Shown here: positions 19,439 to 31,225 of the stretch, one piece after another | Position numbering within the stretch: position 1 is the first letter of the stretch | Layout of the letters: each line of letters starts with the position of its first letter | Notes under the pieces: model-generated | Seen by the model: only the letters and a program-made list of their open reading frames with translations | Databases searched by the model: none | Told to the model about the DNA's origin: nothing | Assembly (NCBI GenBank): GCA_950097015.1 | Contig: CATNEN010000005.1 | Coordinates: 4,951,501 to 5,015,500 of the forward strand | Origin: Macrostomum hystrix | Lineage: Eukaryota; Platyhelminthes; Macrostomidae | DNA: 64,000 nucleotides | Direction: 5' to 3' | Position numbers and translations under genes: made by a program

Positions 19439-20848
19439 TCAGACTTGATTAGCGGTTCCAGCATCTTCGCTGTCGTCAGTCGGAGAATTTACGCGGCTAA
19501 TTAGCGCCGAGGTGACAACTAGACTGGCGAAGGCTGGCTCTTCAACACGCTGCTGCTGCTGCTGCTGCTGGTGGGCATTGTGCAGCAGCGCCTGCTGCTC
19601 ACCGTTACGGGCTTGGACAGCTTCATGCTCGGAGCGCAGGCTGTTGGGCTGGGCGCCGCACATGCTAGCTTGCTCGAGCGTCACCCGGGTCGCTTGTCCG
19701 CGTAGTCCGCAGCGCAGCACGCGGTCACGGAAGCTGCGCGACGATACAAAATAGGCCAGAAAGTTGGTGGCATTGTTGGCAAACATCAGGGTCTTCAGCA
19801 CGTCCAGAGTGACCCGGGTGGATTCTGAGTGAGTCAGCCAGCCGACAACGCTTAAGAGCTGACCCACGGAGGCCGGGAGGGTTGTGCAAATGTGGATGAC
19901 AGTCAGGACGGCTAGCAGACGCATGACGCTTTCGGGTTTCCTACCGCGCTGAGTGGCCGCATTTGACTGCTGATTGGACAAGGTTTCAGCAGTTGCGCCT
20001 GCCGTTTCAGCCGAAGACGGACTCTGGGGCTGCGACTGAAGCTCCAGCTGGCGACAGGCCATTCTCTGCCTGCGCATGGCGGCGTAGATGTACACATTGC
20101 ACACCAGAAGCACGGTGTACGGCACCACCAGGAAGGTGATGACGTCAAGCTTGACAAACCAGCGACCGAAAGCTCGATCGTAGACGCACTTGGTTGGCAA
20201 CAGTCGGTAGGACTCGTAGGGCACCCGGCCCAGCTGGGAGGCGTTGACTGTCGCCGGCCTGTGGAAGGCGGCAGTGTCGGGCAATGTCAGCAGCTGCACG
20301 CACTCGGTGGTGTAACGAAAGAACGCAATTGGCGCATTCTTAGCCACAATAGCGGCTGAAACCAGACCAAACAAGAGAGCAAATTTTCTGGCGGTGACCA
20401 GGCGACCAGCCCGGTGCGGAAAGGCCACCAGGATGAAGCGCTCGACGCCGATGCCGCACAGGGCATAGACGGCCAGGTCGCTAACTGTGGCCACCACAGC
20501 TTGGTGCAGGTGGCACACAGCCGGATGCTGGTCCCGAATGTCCAGCCCGATTGTCTCAGTCAGCCAGTAGCGAACCACAGCCAGGAGCAGAACTGCGCAG
20601 TCGACAAGGGCCAGGAACACCATGAGGAAACGGGTGGTGCCGCGGTGAGACCGCTCCGTTGCCTGAACGTAGGCAGTCACGGAATTGCCAGCAACCCCGC
20701 CAACGATGATCACGGCACCAAGAACGCGAAGCGACCATTCGGCTAAGCGAGCGGCTAGGCTGCCAATGCCGATCGACACCGTGCCGGGGTCGCACACTGG
20801 GAGGAGGACGCTGGAGGCGCTGCTGTTGTCGTTGTCCAAGTAGGTCAT
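19439..20848 (-). CDS. Class A (rhodopsin-like) GPCR, peptide-receptor type
   Basis: A single-exon 469-residue seven-TM receptor. TM1 has GNS (54-56), TM2 has LALVD (D83), TM3 is preceded by a conserved-type Cys (C112) and ends in ERF (136-138) in place of DRY, TM5 has a Pro (P243), TM6 has CTTLP, and TM7 has NATNFLAYF as a variant of NPxxY. The loop between TM5 and TM6 is long, and the C-tail carries a Gln run (HQQQQQQQR). The N-terminus has a potential NSS glycosylation site. The overall style recalls invertebrate FMRFamide/neuropeptide receptors, but the ligand cannot be read from sequence. The ATG is 1 nt after GTTTGTCAG, a candidate trans-splice acceptor. Confidence 0.88.
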   Translation of the reverse strand: MTYLDNDNSSASSVLLPVCDPGTVSIGIGSLAARLAEWSLRVLGAVIIVGGVAGNSVTAYVQATERSHRGTTRFLMVFLALVDCAVLLLAVVRYWLTETIGLDIRDQHPAVCHLHQAVVATVSDLAVYALCGIGVERFILVAFPHRAGRLVTARKFALLFGLVSAAIVAKNAPIAFFRYTTECVQLLTLPDTAAFHRPATVNASQLGRVPYESYRLLPTKCVYDRAFGRWFVKLDVITFLVVPYTVLLVCNVYIYAAMRRQRMACRQLELQSQPQSPSSAETAGATAETLSNQQSNAATQRGRKPESVMRLLAVLTVIHICTTLPASVGQLLSVVGWLTHSESTRVTLDVLKTLMFANNATNFLAYFVSSRSFRDRVLRCGLRGQATRVTLEQASMCGAQPNSLRSEHEAVQARNGEQQALLHNAHQQQQQQQRVEEPAFASLVVTSALISRVNSPTDDSEDAGTANQV

Positions 20849-20869
20849 CCTGACAAACTTTGATAAACT

Positions 20870-21115
20870 GGGCTATTTTTTTAAGTAAATTCTTGAATAA
20901 AAAAGGCAAGGACGCTGACAAGGATTGAGTCGAATATTTTCTTGCTTTTTTCTGACCTTGTTTGAATTAGAGCAAGACTGGACTAAACTGGTTGGTCCAG
21001 TTCGGTCCAAACCAATCAGTTGACGTGATCAAATGCTAACTATTTCCATCATTTAAATTAGACCTAGCTGTTTGAAAGCCTTCGTGTTTACTCGAAAAAT
21101 TTAAATCAGCAGAAA
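20870..21115. other. GPCR upstream region
   Basis: Unassigned DNA between the GPCR start and a minisatellite. It includes an imperfect palindromic pair around 20985-21015 (CTGGTTGGTCCAG, GGTCCAAACCAA). Confidence 0.35.
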
Positions 21116-21119
21116 GTCA

Positions 21120-21618
21120 CTCGCATTCTGTGATGTGAAGAAGCCAGTAGGATTCTGTGATGTGAAGAAGCCAGTAGGATTCTGCGATGTGAAGAAGCCA
21201 GTAGGATTCTGTGATGTGAAGAAGCCAGTAGGATTCTGTGATGTGAAGAAGCCAGTAGGATTCTGTGATGTGAAGAAGCCAGTAGGATTCTGTGATGTGA
21301 AGAAGCCAGTAGGATTCTGTGATGTGAAGAAGCCAGTAGGATTCTGTGATGTGAAGAAGCCAGTAGGATTCTGTGATGTGAAGAAGCCAGTAGGATTCTG
21401 TGATGTGAAGAAGCCAGTAGGATTCTGTGATGTGAAGAAGCCAGTAGGATTCTGCGATGTGAAGAAGCCAGTAGGATTCTGTGATGTGAAGAAGCCAGTA
21501 GGATTCTGTGATGTGAAGAAGCCAGTAGGATTCTGTGATGTGAAGAAGCCAGTAGGATTCTGTGATGTGAAGAAGCCAGTAGGATTCTGTGATGTGAAGA
21601 AGCCAGTAGAATTCTGTG
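21120..21618. repeat. 27-bp minisatellite
   Basis: About 18 units containing GATGTGAAGAAGCCAGTAGG, nearly invariant (TGTGATG or TGCGATG). All frames are open because 27 is a multiple of three. The plus-strand frame has no ATG start, so I do not call it a gene. Confidence 0.95.
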
Positions 21619-21619
21619 A

Positions 21620-22025
21620 TCCGCATTCGTTCAACTTCGGTGCAAAACACGAAGGGGAAACCTCATTTAGAATGTTTCTTTTCGTAAGCAGGCAAACTGC
21701 GGAAATTTTGCTAGCAAGTTTGATATAATGCGACTCAATCTAGCACCGGATCTGTTAGGGAAGCCCTCGAAACTTCATCCAGGGTCGGGAATCGTGTTGT
21801 TCTTAATTTTTGCCTTCTATCGGACGGTAAAATATAAAGCACGAATCAGGCTAGCGACTATCGTGGACTGCGTTCGTGACTTAACAGAGCGGGTAGGGGA
21901 TAAACTATGCACGAGAGTCTCGAATCCTGTGCATCTGTATTCTGGATTACAAACTAGGGTTTAAGTAAGGAGTGCTGATCAAAACATCAGAATTTTTATC
22001 GGCTTGAGTATCTGCAGATGGGATT
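21620..22025. other. Spacer between two arrays
   Basis: Contains a 78-codon open frame at 21728-21964 with no recognised similarity. Nothing else is seen. Confidence 0.35.
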
Positions 22026-22029
22026 CATT

Positions 22030-25000
22030 TCATATATCTGAAGTTAGGGTTTGTGTATCTGAAGTTAGGGTTTGTGTATCTGAAGTTAGGGTTTGTGTAT
22101 CTGAAGTTTGGATTTGCTTATCTGCAGTTTGGATTTGCGTATCTGAAGCTTGGATTTGGGTATCTGAAGTTTGGATATGCGTATCTGAAGCTTGGATATG
22201 CGTATCTGAAGCTTGGATTTGGGTATTTGAAGTTTGGATTTGGGTATTTGAAGTTTGGATTTGGGTATTTGAAGTTTGGATTTAGGTATCTGAAGTTGGG
22301 ATTTGCTTATCTGCAGTTTGGATTTGGGTATTTGAAGTTTGGATTTGGGTATCTGAAGTTTGGATTTGGGTATTTGAAGTTTGGATTTGGGTATTTGAAG
22401 TTTGGATTTGCTTATCTGAAGTTTGGATTTGCTTATCTGAAGTTTGGATTTGGGTATTTGAAGTTTGGATTTGGGTATCTGAAGTTGGGATTTGCTTATC
22501 TGCAGTTTGGATTTGCGTATCTGAAGCTTGGATTTGGGTATCTGAAGTTTGGATTTGGGTATCTGAAGTTTGGATTTGGGTATTTGAAGTTTGGATTTGC
22601 TTATCTGAAGTTTGGATTTGGGTATTTGAAGTTTGGATTTGGGGATTTGAAGTTTGGATTTGGGTATCTGAAGTTTGGATTTGGTTATCTGAAGTTGGGA
22701 TTTGGGTATCTGAAGTTTGGATTTGGTTATCTGCAGTTTGGATTTGCGTATCTGAAGCTTGGATTTGGGTATCTGAAGTTTGGATTTGGGTATCTGAAGT
22801 TTGGATTTGGGTATCTGAAGTTTGGATTTGGGTATCTGAAGTTTGGATTTGGGTATCTGAAGTTTGGATTTGGGTATTTGAAGTTTGGATTCGCTTATCT
22901 GAAGTTTGGATTTGGGTATTTGAAGTTTGGATTTGCTTATCTGAAGTTTGGATTTGCTTATCTGAAGTTTGGATTTGCTTATCTGAAGTTTGGATTTGGG
23001 TATCTGAAGTTTGGATTTGCTTATTTGAAGTTTGGATTTGCTTATTTGAAGTTTGGAGTTGGGTATTTGAAGTTTGGATTTGCTTATCTGAAGTTTGGAT
23101 TTGGGTATTTGAAGTTTGGATTTGCTTATCTGAAGTTTGGATTTGCTTATCTGAAGTTTGGATTTGGGTATTTGAAGTTTGGATTTGGGTATCTGAAGTT
23201 TGGATTTGGGTATTTGAAGTTTGGATTTGGGTATTTGAAGTTTGGATTTGCTTATCTGAAGTTTGGATTTGCTTATCTGAAGTTTGGATTTGGGTATTTG
23301 AAGTTTGGATTTGCTTATCTGAAGTTTGGATTTGCTTATCTGAAGTTTGGATTTGCTTATCTGAAGGTTGGATTTGGGTATTTGAACTTTGGATTTGGGT
23401 ATTTGAAGTTTGGATTTGCTTATCTGAAGTTTGGATTTGCTTATCTGAAGTTTGGATTTGGGTATTTGAAGTTTGGATTTGGGTATTTGAAGTTTGGATT
23501 TGCTTATCTGAAGTTTGGATTTGGGTATTTGAAGTTTGGATTTGGGTATTTGAAGTTTGGATTTGGGTATCTGAAGTTTGGATTTGGGTATCTGAAGTTG
23601 GGATTTGGGTATCTGAAGTTTGGATTTGGGTATCTGAAGTTTGGATTTGGGTATCTGAAGTTGGGATTTGGGTATCTGAAGTTTGGATTTGCTTATCTGA
23701 AGTTTGGATTTGCTTATCTGAAGTTTGGATTTGGGTATCTGAAGTTTGGATTTGGGTATCTGAAGTTTGGATTTGGGTATCTGAAGTTTGGATTTGGGTA
23801 TTTGAAGTTTGGATTTGCTTATCTGAAGTTTGGATTTGCTTATCTGAAGTTTGGATTTGCTTATCTGAAGGTTGGATTTGGGTATTTGAAGTTTGGATTT
23901 GCTTATCTGAAGTTTGGATTTGCTTATCTGAAGTTTGGATTTGGGTATTTGAAGTTTGGATTTGCTTATCTGAAGTTTGGATTTGCTTATCTGAAGTTTG
24001 GATTTGCTTATCTGAAGTTTGGATTTGGGTATTTGAAGTTTGGATTTGGGTATTTGAAGTTTGGATTTGCTTATCTGAAGTTTGGATTTGGGTATTTGAC
24101 GTTTGGATTTGCTTATCTGAAGTTTGGATTTGGGTATTTGAAGTTTGGATTTGGGTATCTGAAGTTTGGATTTGGGTATCTGAAGTTGGGATTTGGGTAT
24201 CTGAAGTTTGGATTTGGGTATCTGAAGTTTGGATTTGGGTATCTATAGTTGGGATTTGGGTATCTGAAGTTTGGATTTGGGTATCTGAAGTTTGGATTTG
24301 GGTATCTGAAGTTTGGATTTGGGTATCTGAAGTTTGGATTTGGGTATCTGAAGTTGGGATTTGGGTATCTGAAGTTTGGATTTGGGTATCTGAAGTTTGG
24401 ATTTGGGTATCTGAAGTTTGGATTTGCTTATCTGAAGTTTGGATTTGCTTATCTGAAGTTTGGATTTGGGTATCTGAAGTTTGGATTTGGGTATCTGAAG
24501 TTTGGATTTGGGTATCTGAAGTTTGGATTTGGGTATCTGAAGTTGGTATTTGGGTATCTGAAGTTGGGATTTGCTTATCTGAAGTTTGGATTTGCTTATC
24601 TGAAGTTTGGATTTGCTTATCTGAAGTTTGGATTTGGGTATTTGAAGTTTGGATTTGGGTATCTGAAGTTTGGATTTGCTTATCTGAAGTTTGGATTTGG
24701 GTATTTGAAGTTTGGATTTGCTTATCTGAAGTTTGGATTTGCTTATCTGAAGTTTGGATTTGCTTATCTGAAGTTTGGATTTGGGTATCTGAAGTTTGGA
24801 TTTGGGTATTTGAAGTTTGGATTTGCTTATCTGAAGTTTGGATTTGCTTATCTGAAGTTTGGATTTGCTTATCTGAAGTTTGGATTTGGGTATTTGAAGT
24901 TTGGATTTGCTTATCTGAAGTTTGGATTTGCTTATCTGAAGTTTGGATTTGCTTATCTGAAGGTTGGATTTGGGTATTTGAAGTTTGGATTTGCTTATCT

Positions 25001-25530
25001 GAAGTTTGGATTTGGGTATTTGAAGTTTGGATTTGGGTATTTGAAGTTTGGATTTGCTTATCTGAAGTTTGGATTTGGGTATTTGACGTTTGGATTTGCT
25101 TATCTGAAGTTTGGATTTGGGTATTTGAAGTTTGGATTTGGGTATTTGAAGTTTGGATTTGGGTATCTGAAGTTTGGATTTGGGTATCTGAAGTTTGGAT
25201 TTGCTTATCTATAGTTGGGATTTGGGTATCTGAAGTTTGGATTTGGGTATCTGAAGTTTGGATTTGGGTATCTGAAGTTTGGATTTGCTTATCTGAAGTT
25301 TGGATTTGCTTATCTGAAGTTTGGATTTGGGTATCTGAAGTTTGGATTTGGGTATCTGAAGTTTGGATTTGGGTATCTGAAGTTTGGATTTGGGTATCTG
25401 AAGTTGGGATTTGGGTATCTGAAGTTGGGATTTGGGTATCTGAAGTTTGGATTTGGGTATCTGAAGTTTGGATTTGGGTATCTGAAGTTTGGATTTGGGT
25501 ATCTGAAGTTTGGATTTGAGTATCTGATGT
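22030..25530. repeat. 3.5-kb array of 21-bp units
   Basis: About 166 units containing GAAGTTTGGATTTGGGTAT. Two positions vary almost independently (GGGTAT or GCTTAT, and CTGAAG or TTGAAG), and runs of the same combination recur in blocks. Frames on both strands are mostly open, but the plus frame has internal TAG codons (24246, 25212) and the long minus frame has no ATG, so it looks non-coding. Confidence 0.95.
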
Positions 25531-25599
25531 AGTAGTATTGCGAGGCGCATTCAAAGGCTGTGTACAGCACCCAGGTGTCCATGGACATTGCACCCAGGT

Positions 25600-26195
25600 A
25601 AATTTTTAAGCTGACAAATCTAAATGCTTGCTAAAGGGACAGAATGTTTTAGAAATTGATCTTCGGACCTCTCGGTTATGGGCTAGAGTCTTGCCTTTAA
25701 GGTTTTTGTTATTAATAAAAAATTGAACAAGATTGAACAAGCGCAAGCGGTTAGTTAGTGGAATAATTGAATAGGCTATCTGTTCAAAAAGTTGGTGACT
25801 TCATTGCTTAATAATGCCAAAAATGAAACTATTATTTTCTAAATATTCCATTAGAATGTCGTGTATTTGCATGCACAATGAATATATTTCATTCACAGTT
25901 TACTTTTACCAACTGAAAGCTTAAACGTAGTCTCTCGCCTCTCTCTAATTATAACAAAAATAGAAAATTAAAACACGATGAAACTCGATAGCCAGCTCCA
26001 GAAAATGAAAAATCAGAGTCGCCTAAGTGATATTGTTCGATGACAGCAAGCATTTTTCGACTTGACAAAATCTTGCTTTTAACTTTCTTTTCGTCAGCGA
26101 CAAAAAAGCAACAAAGCATAAAAGTAAATCTGCCCCCGAAACCAATAAGAACACGTGGGAACACGGGTAGAAAAATGTAGGAAAATATAAATAAG
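25600..26195. other. Unassigned region
   Basis: No gene recognised. A possible small exon-like stretch (25546-25601, between AG and GTAAAT on the plus strand) borders the array but cannot be linked to any gene. Confidence 0.35.
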
Positions 26196-26199
26196 AGGG

Positions 26200-26575
26200 A
26201 GAGATGGAAGATACCCCGAGAACAGGTGTAAAATAGGGGAAGATAGGGGAAGAACATGTGTAAGATAGGGGAGAACAGGTATAAGATAGGGGAAGATAGG
26301 GGAGAACAGGTGTAAGATAGGGAAGATAGGGGAGAACAGGTGTAAGATAGGGAAGATAGGGGAGAACAGGTTTAAGATAGGGAGACATGGGTGAGAACAG
26401 GTGTAAGATAGGGGAAGATAGGGGAAGAACATGTGTAAGATAGGGGAAGATAGGGGAGAACAGGTATAAGATAGGGGAAGATAGGGGAGAACAGGTGTAA
26501 GATAGGGAAGATAGGGGAGAACAGGTGTAAGACAGTGAAGATAGGGGAGAACAGGTGTAAGATAGGATAAAAAAG
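26200..26575. repeat. Purine-rich minisatellite, about 30 bp
   Basis: Tandem units of the type GTAAGATAGGGGAAGATAGG plus GGAGAACAG, with units of slightly different length (AAGATAGGGG present or absent). Strong purine bias on the plus strand. Confidence 0.85.
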
Positions 26576-26579
26576 GAAT

Positions 26580-27325
26580 GGGATTTGGGCCTGCTAAGAC
26601 TTCCTAGGGTGTTAGTGAAATCAAAAGAAAAAAGTCGGAGACAAATGTGTGAAAAGTGGGCAAGAACTGGGTGTAGCCAATCTTGAACACAAATTCACAA
26701 AGAATCTCGAATAGTACCAATATAAAATAGGACTACATGAAAAATAGGTTTCACAAAATCAGACAGATTGACAACAGCATGGGCGTGCCAGAAGAGATCA
26801 CACTAGTTAGGCTTAAAGATAAGTTCTTGATGAAATTATTACTTATTACTATGAGTACTAATATTAAAAAGAAATTACAAAGATTAACATAAAAATTAAG
26901 AACTGAATTTGAAGGCTCACAGAAGCTAAATAAATGACATCGAAACCACGAGTAGAAAGCCATATAAAACCTTCAGTAGTAGCTACTACTAATAGAGTCG
27001 TTTAGTCAGTAGCCACGTGCGAAAATTAAGTAACAAAAATATTAACTGCAAGCAAAAAACACTGAAGCTTAAAATTATATTTCCAAAAAACTCTCAGTAC
27101 TAAATGGATAATGGAATAAATGAGACAAATATTGACTGGATAATTATAAACAAATCAGTCCTTGAATTAGTGTCTTTGTACACGAGAGGCAGAATAGCAG
27201 ACAAAAAATTATATTAAGCATTGAAATGAAATCTTAACCTACAAACGACAAGTCGCGAAAAAAAGACAGAAAAAACACAATAAAAAGAAAATTATTGAAT
27301 ACACCTTTGTCATTGAGTAGTGTAT
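26580..27325. other. AT-rich spacer
   Basis: No ORF, repeat or RNA gene that I can support. AT-rich DNA upstream of the 22-bp array. Confidence 0.4.
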
Positions 27326-27329
27326 GAGT

Positions 27330-28400
27330 ATTGAGTTGGCCTTTAAGGGATTAGGATTGGCTGTGGAGGGATTAGGATTGGCTGTTTAAGGATTGGGGAT
27401 TGGCTCTCATGGGATTGGGAACTGACTGTTGTGGGATTGGGAACTGACTGTTGTGGGATTGGGAACTGATTGTTGTGGGATTGGGAACTGACTGTTGTGG
27501 GATTAGGAACTGACTGTTGTGGGATTGGGAACTGATTGTTGTGGGATTGGGAACTGATTGTTGTGGGATTGGGAACTGACTGTTGTGGGATTGGGAACTG
27601 ATTGTTGTGGGATTGGGAACTGACTGTTGTGGGATTGGGAACTGATTGTTGTGGGATTGGGAACTGACTGTTGTGGGATTGGGAACTGATTGTTGTGGGA
27701 TTGGGAACTGACTGTTGTGGGATTGGGAACTGATTGTTGTGGGATTGGGAACTGACTGTTGTGAGATTGGGAACTGACTGTTGTGAGATTGGGAACTGAC
27801 TGTTGTGAGATTGGGAACTGACTGTTGTGGGATTGGGAACTGACTGTTGTGGGATTGGGAACTGACTTTTACGGGGTTGGGAACTGACTGTTGTGGGATT
27901 GGGAACTGACTGTTGTGGGATTGGGAACTGACTGTTGTGGGATTGGGAACTGACTGTTGTGGGATTGGGAACTGATTGTTGTGGGATTGGGAACTGACTG
28001 TTGTGGGATTGGGAAATGATTGTTGTGGGATTGGGAACTGACTGTTGTGGGATTGGGAACTGATTGTTGTGGGATTGGGAACTGACTGTTGTGGGATTGG
28101 GAACTGATTGTTGTGGGATTGGGAACTGACTGTTGTGGGATTGGGAACTGATTGTTGTGGGATTGGGAACTGACTGTTGTGGGATTGGGAACTGATTGTT
28201 GTGGGATTGGGAACTGACTGTTGTGGGATTGGGAACTGACTTTTACGGGGTTGGGAATTGGCAGTTATGGGATTGGGAACTGACTGTTGTGGGATTGGGA
28301 ACTGACTGTTGTGGGATTGGGAACTGACTTTTACGGGATTGGGAATTGGCTTTTATGGAATTGGGAATTGGCTGTTATGGGATTGGGATTTGGATCTTTG
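27330..28400. repeat. 22-bp minisatellite downstream of CEPT1-like gene
   Basis: About 48 units containing GGGATTGGGAACTGACTG followed by TTGTG. ACTGATTG and ACTGACTG units alternate over long stretches, implying dimeric duplication. It ends about 80 bp from the stop codon of the CEPT1-like gene and shares GGATTGGGA with the intron 2 array of that gene. Confidence 0.93.
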
Positions 28401-28480
28401 TTTTTGGGACTAGATAGAATGTTCAGGTAGTGAGGAGTTGTTACCAGTTCAGTTTTTAATCGCCTAGAAAAGCATCGAAC

Positions 28481-30964
28481 TCACTGTGATCTCCGAGGTC
28501 TCAGGTTTCGGTCGCTACTGCTACTACTATTATTATTTGTGTTAGCTGAGGACTTCAATCCAATAGTTAGCACTCGAATGCCCAGATAGGCAGCAATTTG
28601 ATTGCACAGCCTCACGGAGTACTGGACAACGTCAAGCAGGCCAATGATGGAGGCTAAACCGAGTGCAACACCGTCTGATAGCGGCTCGTTAAAGTACTGA
28701 TTTAGGACTAGGATTGCTAGCCCAGACAGGCCGGAGTCCCACAGGGCCAGCTCGGTGCGAGTCATGTGCGCCACTATTAACCGTTCGCAGATTTTCACAC
28801 CGGCCGCGCCGAACGCTACGATGAATAGGCAGGGCTGGTCTAGGAATAGGCGAGGCGACTTGCTGCCTACAACAGCCGCTACTATTAGTAGCATTAGCCA
28901 CACTAAGCCTGGAAATATGATGCTAGTGTTGGCCACAGTGGAGCCATTCTTGCCGGCACCGCCGCGGCTGATGCAGTACAACAAGCGGAAGTACATTGGA
29001 CTGGAGGTGATTAAAAACCCTGACACCTGCGTGCGTGCGTGAGTTGGTAGGTGCGCAGGTAAGAAAATTGTTATGAGAATTCGCTTATAAGATATTAGGC
29101 TGTTCTAGGATTGGGATTTACCTGTTCTAGAATTGTATTTCTTACTGTTCTAGGATTGGGATTTTGGCTGTTCTAGGATTGGGATTTTGGCTGTTCTAGG
29201 ATTGTATTTCTTACTGTTCTCGGATTGGGATTTTGGCTGTTCTAGGATTGTATTTTTACTGTTCTCGGATTGGGATTTTGGCTGTTCTAGGATTGTATTT
29301 CTTACTGTTCTCGGATTGGGATTTTGGCTGTTCTAGGATTGGGATTTTGGCTGTTCTAGGATTGGGATTTTGGCTGTTCTAGGATTGGGATTTTGGCTGT
29401 TCTAGGATTGGGATTTTGGCTGTTCTAGGATTGTATTTCTTACTGTTCTAGGATTGGGATTTTGGCTGTTCTAGGATTGGGATTTTGGCTGTTCTAGGAT
29501 TGGGATTTTGGCTGTTCTAGGATTGTATTTCTTACTGTTCTAGGATTGGGATTTTGGCTGTTCTAGGATTGGGATTTTGGCTGTTCTAGGATTGTATTTT
29601 TACTGTTCTAGGATTGTATGTTTACTGTTCTAGGATTGTATGTTTACTGTTCTAGGATTGTATGTTTACTGTTCTAGGATTGGGATTTTGGCTGTTCTAG
29701 GATTGTATTTTTACAGTTTTAAGATTGTATTTTTACTGTTCTAGGATTAGGATTTTGGCTGTTCTAGGATTATATCTTTAGTGTTCTAGGGCTATATTTT
29801 TTGCTTTTCTAGGATTGTGTTTTTGCCTGTTTTAGGATGAGGATTTTGGCTGTTCTAGGATTGGGTTTTTGCCTGTTTTAGGATGAGGATTTTGGCTGTT
29901 CTAGGATTGTGTTTTTGCCTGTTTTAGGATGAGGATTTTGGCTGTTCTAGGATTGGGATTTGGCTGTTCTAGGATTGGGTTTTGGCTGTTCTAGGATTGG
30001 GTTTTGGCTGTTCTAGAATTGGGATTCAGTTTGGCCAATGTGGGATAGGGATTGGCTGTTTTAAGATTGGGATTTAGGTTTTGGGGTTGGATGGACTGCT
30101 TAGGTATTGGGATTAGTCAACTTTTTGTGTCTAGGATTTATTACAATTAATTAATCTGGGAGTGATAAGTTTTCCTTGGAATAAAAATGACTAAAACGAA
30201 TAGCAGGCTCACCTGAAAGTGTCTCAATTGGAAACCGCCAGGCAGCAACTGATAGCTCCACAATCCGTTCACGCCGAAAAGAGCGGACGCGAGAAACATA
30301 GCAATGCAGCATAGCTGAGCCTCTGTAACATCGATCTTGCCGAACATCACCTTGCCATTGATGTAGGCAATCCAATGAGCGACAAAGAATAGGGTCATAG
30401 TGCTGGCACACTGTACAAGCATCAGTTTCGGCGAGTGACCCAAGCCGATAGCAACGCACACGCTTAGAATCACTAGCAGGGTATTAGCAGCATCGCAGCC
30501 GTGATCGAATAGTTCGCCTAGGGGCGAAGAAGTGCCAGTTCGCCTGGCCTGTTTGCCGTCCAGTGCGTCCAGAGTTTGATAAATAAATAGGGCTACAGCG
30601 GCGTAGATCAACAGCCAAGGCGGCAGGTCCTGGCAAGAGTACAGGCCGTTTTTTTAAAACTCAACTTAGCCTCTCTTATCATTATAATCTTCTTCTACGG
30701 GAAATAATTTCTCACCTGTTTAGCATCGGGACTGTACAGCAGCAACATGACAGCACTGCTAGCATTCATAATTAACCCAGTCAGGGTCAGAGCATTGGGG
30801 GCAGCGTTTAACGGCACCCAGTTAATGAGGGCGCACCAGAATCTCTGCATTACCGGTTCTACTAGCGAAGTGCCAGTAACCGAGTACTCGTGCTGCAGCA
30901 GGTGACTCAGATGGCGCTCGTCCAAAGGACCCGGCACAAAACGGCCGCGAGACCGGCTGGCCAT
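28481..30964 (-). CDS. CEPT1: Choline/ethanolaminephosphotransferase (CEPT1/CHPT1 type)
   Basis: Three exons on the minus strand: 30964-30716, 30629-30213 and 29026-28481, all phase 0, giving 403 residues (family about 400-416). The enzyme makes phosphatidylcholine and/or phosphatidylethanolamine from diacylglycerol and CDP-choline or CDP-ethanolamine in ER/Golgi membranes. Exon 2 holds the complete CDP-alcohol phosphotransferase signature DGxxAR(x8)Gx3Dx3D, seen as DGKQARR then GELFDHGCD. Exon 3 holds GGAGKNGST, LIVAHMTRTE, LNQYFN and VRLCNQIAAYLGI, typical of the C-terminal half. Multiple TM segments are evident. Donors read CAG|GTGAG in both introns. A CTTCAG acceptor lies 16 nt before the ATG. 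Substrate preference, and CEPT1 versus CHPT1 orthology, cannot be decided here. Confidence 0.9.
29095..30080. repeat. 22-23-bp minisatellite in CEPT1-like intron 2
   Basis: About 43 units containing CTGTTCTAGGATTGGGATTT, with TTGTATTTCTTA and TTGTATGTTTA variants and unequal unit lengths. It occupies nearly the whole intron between exons 2 and 3. Confidence 0.93.
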
Positions 30965-31034
30965 GACTAACGGCTCAAAGCTGAAGCATTGGCAGGGTTA
31001 GGGAAGTGCCTGATTTATTCCTGAGGCTAATTAA

Positions 31035-31225
31035 TAATAAATAATTGATCACACCTTCCCCTTAACTGTTCAGTCAGTGGACTGCAACCAGAAACCGAAA
31101 CCATTTTACAATCGGGTAAACTGAAACAACTCAGAGTTAAATGTCTTGCTAAAGGACCGATTGTTACAGTTCAGTCTGGAATTGAACCCCCGACCTTAAA
31201 GTCGTGAGTTCACAAATTGGTACCG
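31035..31225 (-). repeat. SINE family A copy
   Basis: A TTCAGTCAGTGGACTGCAAC tail near 31065 and, toward 31200, ATTGAACCCCCGACCTTAAA, the reverse of a B box. It is collinear with the copy at 15830-16078 and lies directly upstream of the CEPT1-like gene. Confidence 0.6.

Noticed and set aside
21101-21728. Repeat ORFs on both strands over the 27-bp array
   Set aside because: Open in several frames on both strands because of the period, with no recognisable caps, ATG or acceptor support.
22282-25593. Long minus-strand ORF (1103 codons) of TQIQTSD repeats as a gene
   Set aside because: The frame has no ATG: its first codon is GTG and no ATG lies in the repeats. The ATG at 25588, after a possible acceptor, enters another frame that stops at 25310. 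Openness follows from the 21-bp period.
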